Assembly: GCA_023663705.1 (NCBI GenBank)
Contig: JAMPGY010000009.1
Coordinates: 1 to 64,000, forward strand
Reading direction: 5' to 3'
Origin: Clostridium sp.
GTDB taxonomy: Bacteria > Bacteroidota > Bacteroidia > Bacteroidales > Bacteroidaceae
Length of the DNA: 64,000 bases
Numbering within the stretch: position 1 is the first letter of the stretch; the number at the start of each line of letters is the position of its first letter. Both the position numbers and the translations under genes were made by a program. The notes below the pieces were generated by a model. The model was not told the origin of the DNA. It worked only from the letters and a program-made list of their open reading frames with translations, and did not search any database. Below, in pieces: positions 1 to 8,509 of the stretch.

Positions 1-35
1 CCCCTATCGAAAAGTTGTTTGCCCCCTATCGAAAA
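1..35. repeat. 22-bp direct repeat at window edge
   Basis: The motif CCCCTATCGAAAA occurs at 1-13 and again at 23-35, a period of 22 bp. Because it sits on the left edge, it may be the end of a longer tandem array outside the window. No gene is visible here. The period is close to that of the 23-bp arrays at 355-492 and 32031-32168, although the unit sequence differs. Confidence 0.55.
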
Positions 36-69
36 AGATCAGGAGGCTATCTGACTCTGAACAGACTTC

Positions 70-200
70 GAGGCTGTCCGACAAGTCTCGTTTTTAACCC
101 TTTCATCCCTGTCAGAATGAACTGCACCCCAAAAGTTAGACACAAAACTTTTGGGGTACGGTTCATCTTTCATATCGGGAGACTTATTAGACAGCCTCGT
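70..200. repeat. Degenerate palindromic element, copy 1
   Basis: The core at 118-164 is an inverted repeat whose arms read TGAACTGCACCCCAAAAGTT and TGAACCGTACCCCAAAAGTT (second arm reverse-complemented; two mismatches). An outer pair, GAGGCTGTC near 70 and GACAGCCTC near 190, encloses it. The same core and outer pair form a nearly perfect 80-bp palindrome at 60751-60830. Here about 30 bp (87-117) and about 16 bp (165-180) separate inner from outer arms, so this copy looks interrupted or decayed. The arms resemble terminal inverted repeats of IS150-group IS3 elements from general knowledge of that family, but no transposase is present. Confidence 0.65.
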
Positions 201-354
201 CATACTCTTCTTTTCCTGGTTTATTTGTTGAAGATGTTGCTGTCCTCGAAGATAATTGAAAATCAATTCGTTTGCATTTTGGGGTGTATGGAAAAGTAGG
301 TACCCTTACCTGTGGCTTGTTGTTGAACAGGTTTACGGGACAGTTTACAATACG

Positions 355-492
355 CGTACTTAAGGTGCTTCAGTGCACGTTCTTAAGGAGGTTAAATACA
401 CGTACTGAAGAGGTTACAGTACACGTACTGAAGGGACTCATGTATGCGTACTGTAGAAAATCATATACGCGTCCTGTAGCATGGGGGATAGC
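355..492. repeat. Array A: six 23-bp degenerate tandem units
   Basis: Six consecutive 23-bp units start at 355, 378, 401, 424, 447 and 470. Each begins CGT and most continue as CGTACTGAAG or CGTTCTTAAGG. Copies diverge mainly in their second half. No spacer separates the units, so this is a minisatellite-like array and not CRISPR. A second six-unit, 23-bp array lies at 32031-32168, and both are followed by related sequence containing AATACGGTTT and TTCAAxGGTTCA. No reading frame across it looks like a real protein. Confidence 0.75.
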
Positions 493-501
493 AGACAAAT
501 C

Positions 502-782
502 CTCCCGTAATACGGTTTGATACAGATTATGTTTCAAGGGTTCAATCTTGTTGTGAATCAATTAGAAAAGATTCATTTTTAATTCATAATTGAGGGGCAT
601 TTTGGGGAATATTTGCGGTCTTTGACACCTCGGTGCTTGTGTAACGGAATATTATAGCCTTATATTTTTTCGTCATCTGCGAATTTGAGCCGTTCCTGAA
701 GGATTAGTGAAACTAAAAATGAACCTTTAATTTCTCATATACAATAAGTTTGAACCATTGAAGCATTCTTCGCGCAAACTTT
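502..782. repeat. Inverted tail pair of composite element A
   Basis: Downstream of array A, 502-551 reads CTCCCgtAATACGGTTT...TTCAAGGGTTCA. This matches the segment after array B (32205-32249). At 747-782 a partner runs in the opposite direction (TTTGAACCATTGAAGC followed by CTTCGCGCAAA), matching 32474-32500. The order array, tail, spacer, inverted tail is therefore the same at both loci. Nothing gene-like is seen in the spacer, and nothing recognisable lies between 783 and 972. Confidence 0.55.
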
Positions 783-972
783 ATGTGAGCTGTTTCTTGA
801 CAAGGTATGTGATGAATTTGCATGCTATTCTGTTGGGGTGCTTTTGTTGTTTTTTCAGTTGGCTCAACTCTTTTGAAGGAGGGCTGAGCAGTCTATTTTG
901 TGCCAGAATTATGTTTTTCCTGACGCTTTGGGTTGTTTGTGGATAAGAAAGAAAAATAATTGGCTGAAACTC

Positions 973-1003
973 ATTGCTGTTTGGCTGGAAATTACTACCT
1001 TTG
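973..1003 (+). promoter_or_regulatory. Promoter of the rplM operon
   Basis: TACCTTTG at 996-1003 matches the Bacteroidetes -7 consensus TAnnTTTG. ATTG at 973-976 lies 19 nt upstream and fits a weak -33 element. The transcript would have a leader of roughly 130 nt before the L13 start, long enough for autogenous control, but no clear leader fold was identified. Confidence 0.6.
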
Positions 1004-1141
1004 CAAGCCGATTATTATCAAAAGGACTATAAAAGTCTAAAATTCTGTGCGTTAATGGCTCTGTCTTTGGCCGGGCAGGCTGTTGGAAAAGCGTATGGAG
1101 AAAGAAAAAGTTTTTTAGTAGTAATAATTTAAAAAAGAAAA

Positions 1142-1603
1142 ATGGACACTTTAAGTTACAAGACCATTTCTGCGAACAAGGAGACCGTGAAGAAAGAATG
1201 GGTTGTGGTAGACGCAACCGATCAGGTTCTCGGCCGTCTGGGTTCCAAGGTGGCAAAGTTGTTGAGAGGTAAGTACAAGCCTAATTTTACCCCTCATGTA
1301 GATTGCGGTGATAACGTGATTATCATCAACGCCGACAAGGTGAAGCTGACCGGCAACAAATGGACGGATCGCGTATACCTGAGCTACACCGGCTATCCCG
1401 GCGGTCAGCGTGAGATGACTCCGGCTCGCTTGATGACGAAGCCCAACGGTGCAAGCAAGCTGATGAAGAAGGTGGTGAAGGGTATGTTGCCCAAGAACCG
1501 TCTGGGTGCACAGCTCCTGAACAACCTGTATGTTTACGAGGGCGGCGAGCACAAGCACGAAGCACAGAGTCCGAAAGCAATCGATATTAACTTGTATAAA
1601 TAA
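1142..1603 (+). CDS. rplM: 50S ribosomal protein L13
   Basis: Ribosomal protein uL13, an early-assembly protein of the large subunit. The 153-residue product is slightly longer than the E. coli protein (142 aa). It carries the family's characteristic sequence: WVVVDATDQVLGRLGSKVA near the start, then NADKVKLTGNKW and YPGGQREMTPARLM, and ends with MLPKNRLGAQLLNNLYVY. The ATG follows an A-rich leader typical of strong Bacteroidetes genes. rpsI follows after 6 nt, so the two are surely co-transcribed, matching the widespread rplM-rpsI pairing. Confidence 0.98.
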   Translation: MDTLSYKTISANKETVKKEWVVVDATDQVLGRLGSKVAKLLRGKYKPNFTPHVDCGDNVIIINADKVKLTGNKWTDRVYLSYTGYPGGQREMTPARLMTKPNGASKLMKKVVKGMLPKNRLGAQLLNNLYVYEGGEHKHEAQSPKAIDINLYK

Positions 1604-1609
1604 TAAGAA

Positions 1610-1996
1610 ATGGAAGTAATTAATGCATTAGGCAGACGCAAGAGCGCCATTGCTCGCGTTTATGTAAGCGAAGGTAGCGGAAAGATTACAATCAACAAGA
1701 GAGACCTTGCGGAGTACTTTCCATCAACGATTCTCCAGTATGTGGTGAAGCAGCCCCTGAATACTCTGGGCGTGGCTGAGAAGTACGACATCAAGGTTAA
1801 CCTGTGTGGCGGTGGTTTCACCGGTCAGTCTCAGGCTTTGCGTCTGGCTATCGCCCGCGCACTGGTGAAGATTAATGCCGACGACAAGAAGGCTCTGCGC
1901 GCAGAAGGCTTCATGACCCGCGACTCACGTGCTGTTGAGCGTAAGAAACCGGGACGTCCCAAGGCACGTCGCAGATTCCAGTTCAGTAAACGTTAA
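1610..1996 (+). CDS. rpsI: 30S ribosomal protein S9
   Basis: Ribosomal protein uS9, whose C-terminal tail reaches the P-site tRNA. The 128-residue product starts MEVINALGRRKSAIARVYV and ends with the basic tail KKPGRPKARRRFQFSKR, including the invariant terminal SKR. GGGFTGQSQALRLAIARAL is the conserved central segment. It lies 6 nt after rplM and 124 nt before rpsB; the gap to rpsB contains a candidate leader structure. Confidence 0.98.
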   Translation: MEVINALGRRKSAIARVYVSEGSGKITINKRDLAEYFPSTILQYVVKQPLNTLGVAEKYDIKVNLCGGGFTGQSQALRLAIARALVKINADDKKALRAEGFMTRDSRAVERKKPGRPKARRRFQFSKR

Positions 1997-2026
1997 TATT
2001 CGGCCGTTTATCGAGCTGCGTAATTA

Positions 2027-2075
2027 CCGTTTAGTATCTAAACCGTGTGGATTCCCGAAGGACTACTGTGCGGTT
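2027..2075 (+). promoter_or_regulatory. Candidate rpsB leader with two competing hairpins
   Basis: In the 124-nt rpsI-rpsB gap, CCGTTTAG (2027-2034) can pair with CTAAACCG (2038-2045) with one mismatch. The last five bases of that second segment, AACCG, can alternatively pair with CGGTT at 2071-2075. Mutually exclusive pairings of this kind are typical of ribosomal-protein leaders. S2 autoregulation is known in other bacteria, but this fold is not one I recognise. No internal TAnnTTTG promoter was seen in the gap. Confidence 0.35.
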
Positions 2076-2120
2076 GGTTGAAAAACAAAAAAGAAAGTAA
2101 ACGAATTAAAAGAAAAAACA

Positions 2121-2945
2121 ATGTCAAGAACTAATTTTGATACATTATTAGAGGCTGGTTGCCACTTTGGCCACCTGAAGAGAAAGTGGAATCCGGCTAT
2201 GGCTCCTTACATCTTTATGGAGCGCAATGGTATTCATATCATCGACCTGCACAAGACGGTTGCAAAAATCGACGAAGCTGCCGATGCTTTGAAGCAAATT
2301 GCAAAGTCAGGAAAGAAAATCCTGTTTGTTGCTACTAAAAAACAAGCCAAGCAAGTGGTAGCCGAGAAGGCTGCTTCTGTAAATATGCCCTATGTGATCG
2401 AACGCTGGCCGGGCGGTATGTTGACAAACTTCCCCACTATCCGTAAGGCAGTGAAGAAGATGGCCAACATTGACAAACTGACAGCTGACGGTACTTACTC
2501 AAACCTGTCAAAGCGCGAGGTGCTGCAGATTTCCCGTCAGCGGGCCAAGTTGGAGAAGAATCTCGGTTCTATCGCCGACCTGACTCGTCTGCCGTCAGCT
2601 CTTTTTGTAGTTGACGTGATGAAGGAACACATTGCTGTTCGCGAGGCAAACCGTTTGGGCATCCCCGTGTTCGCTATCGTGGATACGAATTCTAATCCCA
2701 ACGATGTGGATTTCGTAATTCCCGCCAACGATGACGCTAACAAGAGCGTTGAGGTAATCCTTGAGGCTTGTTGCGCAGCCATTGCAGAGGGACTGGAAGA
2801 GCGCAAGGCTGAGAAGGTTGATGCAGAGGCTGCCGGTGAAGGCGAGGCTGCTAAGGGCGGTCGCAAGCGTTCTGCCAAGGCTCGTGTGGAGAAGAAGGAA
2901 GACGCAGAGGTTGCTGAGGAGACAGAGGCAACGGAAGAGGCTTAA
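2121..2945 (+). CDS. rpsB: 30S ribosomal protein S2
   Basis: Ribosomal protein uS2. The 274-residue product has the family hallmarks CHFGHLKRKWNPAMAPYIF, a long helical segment, ERWPGGMLTNF, and the block LPSALFVVDVMKEHIAVREA. After about residue 225 comes an Ala/Glu/Lys-rich, low-complexity tail that makes it longer than the E. coli protein (241 aa); such tails are common in Bacteroidetes S2. tsf follows after 35 nt, the nearly universal rpsB-tsf pairing. Confidence 0.98.
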   Translation: MSRTNFDTLLEAGCHFGHLKRKWNPAMAPYIFMERNGIHIIDLHKTVAKIDEAADALKQIAKSGKKILFVATKKQAKQVVAEKAASVNMPYVIERWPGGMLTNFPTIRKAVKKMANIDKLTADGTYSNLSKREVLQISRQRAKLEKNLGSIADLTRLPSALFVVDVMKEHIAVREANRLGIPVFAIVDTNSNPNDVDFVIPANDDANKSVEVILEACCAAIAEGLEERKAEKVDAEAAGEGEAAKGGRKRSAKARVEKKEDAEVAEETEATEEA

Positions 2946-2980
2946 TCATTTTTGTTTATTCAGAAAATAAAGGAAATAAA

Positions 2981-3805
2981 ATGGCTGTAACAATGGCTGA
3001 AATTACCCAGCTCCGCAAGATGTCGGGGGCGGGTATGATGGACTGCAAGAAGGCGCTCGAAGAGGCCGGTAACGATATAGAGAAGGCAATGGAGATCATT
3101 CGCAAGAAGGGTCAGGCTGTTGCTGCCAAGCGTTCAGACCGTGAGGCTGCCGAGGGCTGTGTTCTGGTGAAGGCTGAGAACGGTTTCGGTGCGATCATAG
3201 CCTTGAAGTGTGAAACGGACTTCGTAGCCAAGAACGAAGACTTTGTGAAACTGGCTCAGGATATTTTGGATCTGGCCGTTGCCAACAAGTGTCAGACTTT
3301 GGACGAGGTAAAGGCGCTGCCCATGGGAAATGCAACTGTTGCTGACGCTGTGGTTGACCGTAGTGGTATTACGGGTGAGAAGATGGAACTGGACGGTTAC
3401 GCTGTGGTAGAGGGTGAGAACATCTCTGTCTACAACCACCAGAACAAGAACCAGCTTTGCACAATGGTTGCTTTGAACAAGAATGTAGACGAAATGTATG
3501 GTCATGCTGTGGCCATGCAGATTGCTGCCATGAACCCCCGTTCCATCAACGAACAGGACTATCCTGCAGATGTGTTGGCCCGCGAGAAAGAAATCGCCGC
3601 CGACAAGGCACGTGAGGAAGGCAAGCCCGAAAATATGATCGAGCGTATCGCCATGGGTCGTATCAATAAGCTCTACAAGGAAGAGTGCTTGTTGATGCAG
3701 GAATTCATTCAGGACGGTAAGATGAGCGTTGCTCAGTACCTGCAACAGGCTGACAAGGAATGCACGGTAACGGCATTCAAACGCTTTACTTTGCGTGCAG
3801 AGTAA
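2981..3805 (+). CDS. tsf: Translation elongation factor Ts
   Basis: Guanine-nucleotide exchange factor for EF-Tu. The 274-residue product has the N-terminal UBA-like segment (ITQLRKMSGAGMMDCKKALE) and the signature TDFVAKNEDF, whose Asp-Phe pair contacts EF-Tu. The C-terminal half carries the dimerisation module. ATG at 2981 was chosen because it follows an A-rich spacer; a second ATG five codons in (MAEITQL) is also possible. It is the last gene of the operon and a strong hairpin terminator follows. Confidence 0.97.
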   Translation: MAVTMAEITQLRKMSGAGMMDCKKALEEAGNDIEKAMEIIRKKGQAVAAKRSDREAAEGCVLVKAENGFGAIIALKCETDFVAKNEDFVKLAQDILDLAVANKCQTLDEVKALPMGNATVADAVVDRSGITGEKMELDGYAVVEGENISVYNHQNKNQLCTMVALNKNVDEMYGHAVAMQIAAMNPRSINEQDYPADVLAREKEIAADKAREEGKPENMIERIAMGRINKLYKEECLLMQEFIQDGKMSVAQYLQQADKECTVTAFKRFTLRAE

Positions 3806-3832
3806 TTCAGAAGCAATTATATATATGAGATG

Positions 3833-3871
3833 CGGGTCGTGTCATCGTGAGATGAGTGCGACCCGTTTTTT
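3833..3871 (+). terminator. Intrinsic terminator after tsf
   Basis: CGGGTCG at 3833-3839 pairs with CGACCCG at 3859-3865, with extra CAT/ATG pairing inside the loop, and a run of six T follows. It lies 28 nt past the tsf stop and ends the ribosomal operon. Confidence 0.85.
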
Positions 3872-3950
3872 ATATCTGTATGGGAATGGTCTGGCATCTT
3901 TTTTGATGCATTTTAGTTGCCAGTTGAGAGGCTATGTCAGTCTTTTGGGG

Positions 3951-3958
3951 TAAATTTG
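3951..3958 (+). promoter_or_regulatory. -7 box upstream of the FAH-family gene
   Basis: TAAATTTG matches TAnnTTTG and lies 26 nt before the ATG at 3984. No convincing -33 TTTG at the usual 19-21 nt distance was found, so support is partial. Confidence 0.5.
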
Positions 3959-3983
3959 TGGTATAACGAACGATTATGCGAGT

Positions 3984-4601
3984 ATGAAGATAATAGCCGT
4001 AGGCATGAATTATGCCGAACACAATAAAGAATTGGATGCAGCGTTAGTAAAACAGGTGCAACCGGTGATATTCAGTAAAGCCGATTCCGCACTATTGAAG
4101 GATGGTAAACCGTTCTTTATCCCCGACTTCACCGGGCGTTGCGAATATGAGACGGAGTTAGTGGTGCGTATCTGCCGGTTGGGAAAGAATATCGCTCCGC
4201 GATTTGCCTGCCGTTACTACGATGCCGTGACCGTAGGGATAGATTTCACTGCCCGCGATATGCAGGAACAGTTCCGTCGTCAGGGATTACCTTGGGAACT
4301 GTGCAAGGGATTCGACGGGTCGGCTGTGGTGGGTGATTTTGTACCGGTGGACGAATGGCCTGATGTGCAGCGGTTGCACTTCCATTTGGACATCAACGGT
4401 CGCACCGTGCAGAGCGGCTATGCGGGCGATATGCTGTTCCGGATAGACGAGTTGATATCCTACGTCAGCCGTTTCTACACACTGAAGATGGGAGATTTAC
4501 TCTACACGGGAACACCTGCCGGAGTGGGACCGGTGAACATCGGTGACCGTTTGGAAGGGTATGTAGAGGGACGTAAACTGCTTGACTTTCATGTCAGATA
4601 A
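3984..4601 (+). CDS. Fumarylacetoacetate hydrolase family protein
   Basis: Member of the FAH superfamily, which hydrolyses or decarboxylates acylpyruvates and related 2-oxo acids using a divalent metal. The 205-residue product is the short single-domain form. The metal-binding Glu pair is visible as YETEL (about E56 and E58), followed by GIDFTARDMQ, KGFDGSAVVGDF and the C-terminal LYTGTPAGVGPVNIGD loop, all standard for the family. The substrate cannot be assigned. It precedes porU by 42 nt on the same strand and may be co-transcribed with the secretion genes without a functional link. Confidence 0.88.
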   Translation: MKIIAVGMNYAEHNKELDAALVKQVQPVIFSKADSALLKDGKPFFIPDFTGRCEYETELVVRICRLGKNIAPRFACRYYDAVTVGIDFTARDMQEQFRRQGLPWELCKGFDGSAVVGDFVPVDEWPDVQRLHFHLDINGRTVQSGYAGDMLFRIDELISYVSRFYTLKMGDLLYTGTPAGVGPVNIGDRLEGYVEGRKLLDFHVR

Positions 4602-4643
4602 TAGCTGTTGCCGTCGGTGAAAGATAAATTACTTGAATAGCTT

Positions 4644-7600
4644 ATGAGAACACATCGCTTTATATGGTCTGTTGTACTGTTGGTATGCACTTGCGTGCTG
4701 TCCGCTCAATCCATCACCCGGTTGGACTGGGAGGTTCTACACATAGACACGGCTGTTCCGCGCTATATGGAGGTGGTGCCGTTGGGTGTGCAAGCGGCTG
4801 ATTTCGACTATACTGTGTCGTTAGAGTATCCGGAGTACGCTCCTGTTACATCGGCGGAGCGCGAAGTGCTGCTTCGTCTTGCCCCCTCTTTGCCGGCCTC
4901 GCCGGAGATTGAGACCTCCGTCGGCGTGTCGCGTAAGGAAAGCTATCTCGACTTGTCTTTCGTTCCGGTGGTGATGCGTGATGGGGCTTACTATAAATTG
5001 CTCAGTGCGAAAATTGCTATCCGCCGTACATCGCGTCGTCTCATGCATACGACGGATAGGGATGTGCGTGCCGGTTCTCCGGCCGGGGCTTATACCGGCG
5101 AGTCTGTGCTGAGCCGTGGGCGCTGGGTGAAAATCCGAATTGCTGATGAGGGCATTCACATGCTCACGCGCTCGGCTTTGCAGAAGATGGGATTCTCCAA
5201 TCCCGACCGTGTGAAACTCTACGGATATGGCGGCAACCTGCTGGACGAGGTGATCTACACGGGGCAGGGTTACGACGATCTGGAGGAAGTGCCTCTCTAC
5301 CATGCCGCGCAGGGCTATCTGTTTTATGCCCGTGGTCCTGTGTCGTGGTCACGTCCCGTCTACAATGCCATGACCCGCACCTATGTATCTTCACATCTGC
5401 GCAACCCCTATTCGCGCCATGCCGTCTATTTCCTCACCGAGGGAGATGTCCCTTTGGCATTCCCTGTGGAAGCTTCTTCCACGGCTCCTGTTCAGAACGA
5501 ACTTACTTCTTTTCCCGAGCATGTGCTCTATGAGAAAGACGAGGTGGCCTGGTATAGCGGAGGACGTCGCTTGTACGATAGCTACAACTACATCAACGGC
5601 AGTTCTCAGACTTATCGTCTGAACGTAACCCATCCAGTGCCGGAAGAGGGTGCTACGCTGGCGGTGGATTTTTCGGTAGCTCATTCGGGAGTTTCCACAG
5701 CCGTATCCGTCGGGGTGGACGGTGCTTCGGTAGGTACATTCTCGGTGGAGGCGCTGCAGGAATATTATTCGGCAAAGACCAATGTGGGGGTGTTCCGTGT
5801 GCCCAAAGTAAAGACCACCGGAGAAGCGGCCGTTACGATCACGATTCCTCAGGGGAGAAACGCACGGCTGGACTATCTGGAATTCTGCTATACCCGCCGG
5901 CTGGTGATGGCCGGAGCACAGTTGGCTTTTACCCACTACAAGACCGGAGTGAGCCGCTACACGGTGAGCGCGGCTTCCGGACAAGCGCTCAGCATCTGGC
6001 GCCTGGACAAGCCCGGACGCCCCGTGACGGAGATTACGGCCTCGCGCAGCGGAAATGACTATGCAGTGGTGGTGGACGATCCCACGGAAAATTATGTGGC
6101 GGTGGACGTGAACGCCGCTTATCCCGAGCCGGAATACGTAGGTGAAGTAGTCAATCAGAATCTGCATGCCTTGCAGGCGGCCGATATGGTGATCATCACG
6201 CCGGCTTCGGGAATGTTTCGTGCACAGGCCGAGCGATTGGCTCAGGCGCACCGCGATCTTGACGGAATGACCGTGCAAGTGGTGAGAGCTGACGAGGTCT
6301 ACAACGAATTCTCGTCCGGAACACCGGATGCCACAGCTTATCGCCGTTTCATGAAGATGTTCTACGACCGTGCCGCCACACCGGCCGATGCACCCCGCTA
6401 CCTGTTGCTCTTTGGTGATGCTGCTTGGGACAACCGTATGATTTCGTCGGCTTGGAAAGGAGTGAATCCTGATGACTACCTGCTCTGTTACGAGTCGGAA
6501 AACTCGGTGAGCGATACGCGTTCCTACGTGATGGAAGACTACTTCGGTCTGCTTGATGACGGGGAAGGTGGACGGCTGTTCCGCGACAAGGTGGATCTCG
6601 GTGTGGGACGTATTCCCGTGACGGCTGAGGCCGAGGCTAAAGCAGTGGTGGATAAGATTATATCCTACATGACCAATGCGTATGCCGGCAAGTGGAAAAA
6701 CGTGGTGTGTGTGTTGGGCGACGATGCGGACAAAAACAGCCACATGAACTATGCCAATGCATTGGCTAACGAGATAGAGGAGCGTTATCCGGTATTGGAT
6801 GTGCAACGCATCATGTGGGATGCCTATCCGCGTGTGGCCGGTATCACGGGCAACAGCTATCCGCAGGCGCGTGCCAAACTGCTGGACAGAATCAACGAGG
6901 GTGCCCTACTGGTGAACTACACCGGGCATGCCGGCACCACGTCCTTATCCCACGAGAAAGTACTCATTCTGGACGACTTTATCAATTTCACCTCGCCCAA
7001 CGTGCCTATGTGGGTCACGGCGGCCTGTGATGTGATGCCGTTCGACTCGCGTGAGAACAGCATCGGCGAGGCAGCCCTGCTCAATGCGAGCGGTGCGGCA
7101 GTAGCCTTTCTGGGCACCACCCGCACGGTGTATGCCGGTGCCAACGACCGGATGAACCGGGCTTACTGCCGTTATGTGTTCGGCGAGGATGAGAACGGAC
7201 GGCCGTATCGCATCGGTGATGCCCTGCGTATAGCCAAAGTGATGCTGGCCGACATCAACGGAGCATTCTCTGATGATTCGGAAAACAAACTCCAATACGT
7301 GCTGCTGGGCGACCCGGCCTTGCGTCTGGGCATGCCGCGCTATCGGGTGGTGCTGGACGAAATTAACGGCACATCCCTGACGGGTGGTGGAAGCGACATC
7401 ACCCTGTCGGCCGGCAGTCTGGCCCGCATGGCAGGGCATATTGAGGACGAGAATGGCAATGAGGTACCGGCCTTTACCGGAACACTGGCCACCACGGTGT
7501 ATGACAGCAAGAGCACGGTGACCTGCCTGAACAACGCCAAGGAGACGGTGTCGAAAGATAATCCGACTCTGATAGCTCCGTTCGTATTCGAGACCCGCGA

Positions 7601-8462
7601 CAAGGTGCTTCATTCAGGCACGGATTCAGTGTGTGGCGGACGCTTCGACATCACCTTCCCCGTGCCGATGGATATCAGTTACTCCAATGCGGCCGGACGT
7701 GTGGTGTTCTATGCGCTCAATGCGGACCGCACGATTGATGCCAACGGATTCAGCGAGCGGTTTCTGGTGGGGGGCGTGGGCAACGACCTGGCCGGAGACA
7801 ATGAGGGACCGAAGATTTACGCCTATCTCAACCGCGAGGATTTCCAAAACGGTGGCACGGTGAACTCCACTCCCTATTTTGTGGCCTTGCTGGAAGATGA
7901 GAGCGGTATCAACGTGACCAACAACGGTATCGGTCACAATCTGGAACTGATAGTTGACAACCGGGGAAGTCAGATCTATACACTGAATGATTATTATCAG
8001 GGTGATTTCGGAGACTATCGCAAAGGTACGGTGGCGTTCTCCATTCCTCAGTTGGCACCCGGCAACCACCGGTTGATGTTCCGTGCCTGGGATGTGATGA
8101 ACAATTCCTCCGTGGCGGAGCTTGACTTTGTGGTGGATCCCGGATTGAGTCCGTCGCTCATCAACTTGGTTTGTTCGGCCAATCCAGCCCGCACGGAAAC
8201 CTCTTTCAACTTTCATTACGACCGTCCCGGCACCACGTGCGATTTCCGTATCGAAGTGTTCGACTTTGCCGGTCGTGTGTTGTGGAATCATCTCGAGAAG
8301 GGCGTGAGCACCGACGGCTACTACACCGTGCCTTGGAACTTGACTACGGGGGGAGGTATGGCGCTGCAGACCGGTGTGTATCTCTATCGAGCTTCTGTGT
8401 CGTGTGGCGGAAGTGAGGAGACTACGCAGGCGCAAAAAATAGTTGTGTTACGCAATAAATAG
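4644..8462 (+). CDS. porU: Type IX secretion system sortase PorU (C25 family)
   Basis: Outer-membrane-associated cysteine peptidase of the gingipain (C25) family. In T9SS bacteria it removes the C-terminal signal of cargo proteins and attaches them to A-LPS. The 1272-residue product has a signal peptide ending near LSAQ, a long beta-rich N-terminal half, then the peptidase domain (about residues 510-900). The catalytic dyad is visible as His762 in VNYTGHAGT and Cys795 in WVTAACDVMPF. The last 90 residues (GVYLYRASV...QKIVVLRNK) form a T9SS C-terminal domain, which PorU itself is known to keep. porV follows after 47 nt, the same pairing as in Porphyromonas. Confidence 0.95.
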   Translation: MRTHRFIWSVVLLVCTCVLSAQSITRLDWEVLHIDTAVPRYMEVVPLGVQAADFDYTVSLEYPEYAPVTSAEREVLLRLAPSLPASPEIETSVGVSRKESYLDLSFVPVVMRDGAYYKLLSAKIAIRRTSRRLMHTTDRDVRAGSPAGAYTGESVLSRGRWVKIRIADEGIHMLTRSALQKMGFSNPDRVKLYGYGGNLLDEVIYTGQGYDDLEEVPLYHAAQGYLFYARGPVSWSRPVYNAMTRTYVSSHLRNPYSRHAVYFLTEGDVPLAFPVEASSTAPVQNELTSFPEHVLYEKDEVAWYSGGRRLYDSYNYINGSSQTYRLNVTHPVPEEGATLAVDFSVAHSGVSTAVSVGVDGASVGTFSVEALQEYYSAKTNVGVFRVPKVKTTGEAAVTITIPQGRNARLDYLEFCYTRRLVMAGAQLAFTHYKTGVSRYTVSAASGQALSIWRLDKPGRPVTEITASRSGNDYAVVVDDPTENYVAVDVNAAYPEPEYVGEVVNQNLHALQAADMVIITPASGMFRAQAERLAQAHRDLDGMTVQVVRADEVYNEFSSGTPDATAYRRFMKMFYDRAATPADAPRYLLLFGDAAWDNRMISSAWKGVNPDDYLLCYESENSVSDTRSYVMEDYFGLLDDGEGGRLFRDKVDLGVGRIPVTAEAEAKAVVDKIISYMTNAYAGKWKNVVCVLGDDADKNSHMNYANALANEIEERYPVLDVQRIMWDAYPRVAGITGNSYPQARAKLLDRINEGALLVNYTGHAGTTSLSHEKVLILDDFINFTSPNVPMWVTAACDVMPFDSRENSIGEAALLNASGAAVAFLGTTRTVYAGANDRMNRAYCRYVFGEDENGRPYRIGDALRIAKVMLADINGAFSDDSENKLQYVLLGDPALRLGMPRYRVVLDEINGTSLTGGGSDITLSAGSLARMAGHIEDENGNEVPAFTGTLATTVYDSKSTVTCLNNAKETVSKDNPTLIAPFVFETRDKVLHSGTDSVCGGRFDITFPVPMDISYSNAAGRVVFYALNADRTIDANGFSERFLVGGVGNDLAGDNEGPKIYAYLNREDFQNGGTVNSTPYFVALLEDESGINVTNNGIGHNLELIVDNRGSQIYTLNDYYQGDFGDYRKGTVAFSIPQLAPGNHRLMFRAWDVMNNSSVAELDFVVDPGLSPSLINLVCSANPARTETSFNFHYDRPGTTCDFRIEVFDFAGRVLWNHLEKGVSTDGYYTVPWNLTTGGGMALQTGVYLYRASVSCGGSEETTQAQKIVVLRNK

Positions 8463-8509
8463 CCTTCCGTTCAGTTTTTACATTAATAGAAAAAGTATTT
8501 GAAAAGAAC

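Noticed and set aside
355..492. CRISPR array
   Set aside because: The 23-bp units are contiguous with no unique spacers, are imperfect, and no cas gene is near. It is a tandem repeat.
758..946. 62-codon frame upstream of rplM
   Set aside because: Hydrophobic but with no start-site context or family similarity; its first part lies over the inverted tail of composite element A.
5391..6806. Long antisense open frame (471 codons) inside porU
   Set aside because: Codon-mirror effect of a long, GC-balanced gene; His/Arg-rich nonsense composition and no domain. Similar antisense frames in tamB, the M60 gene and the 56638 gene were rejected for the same reason.
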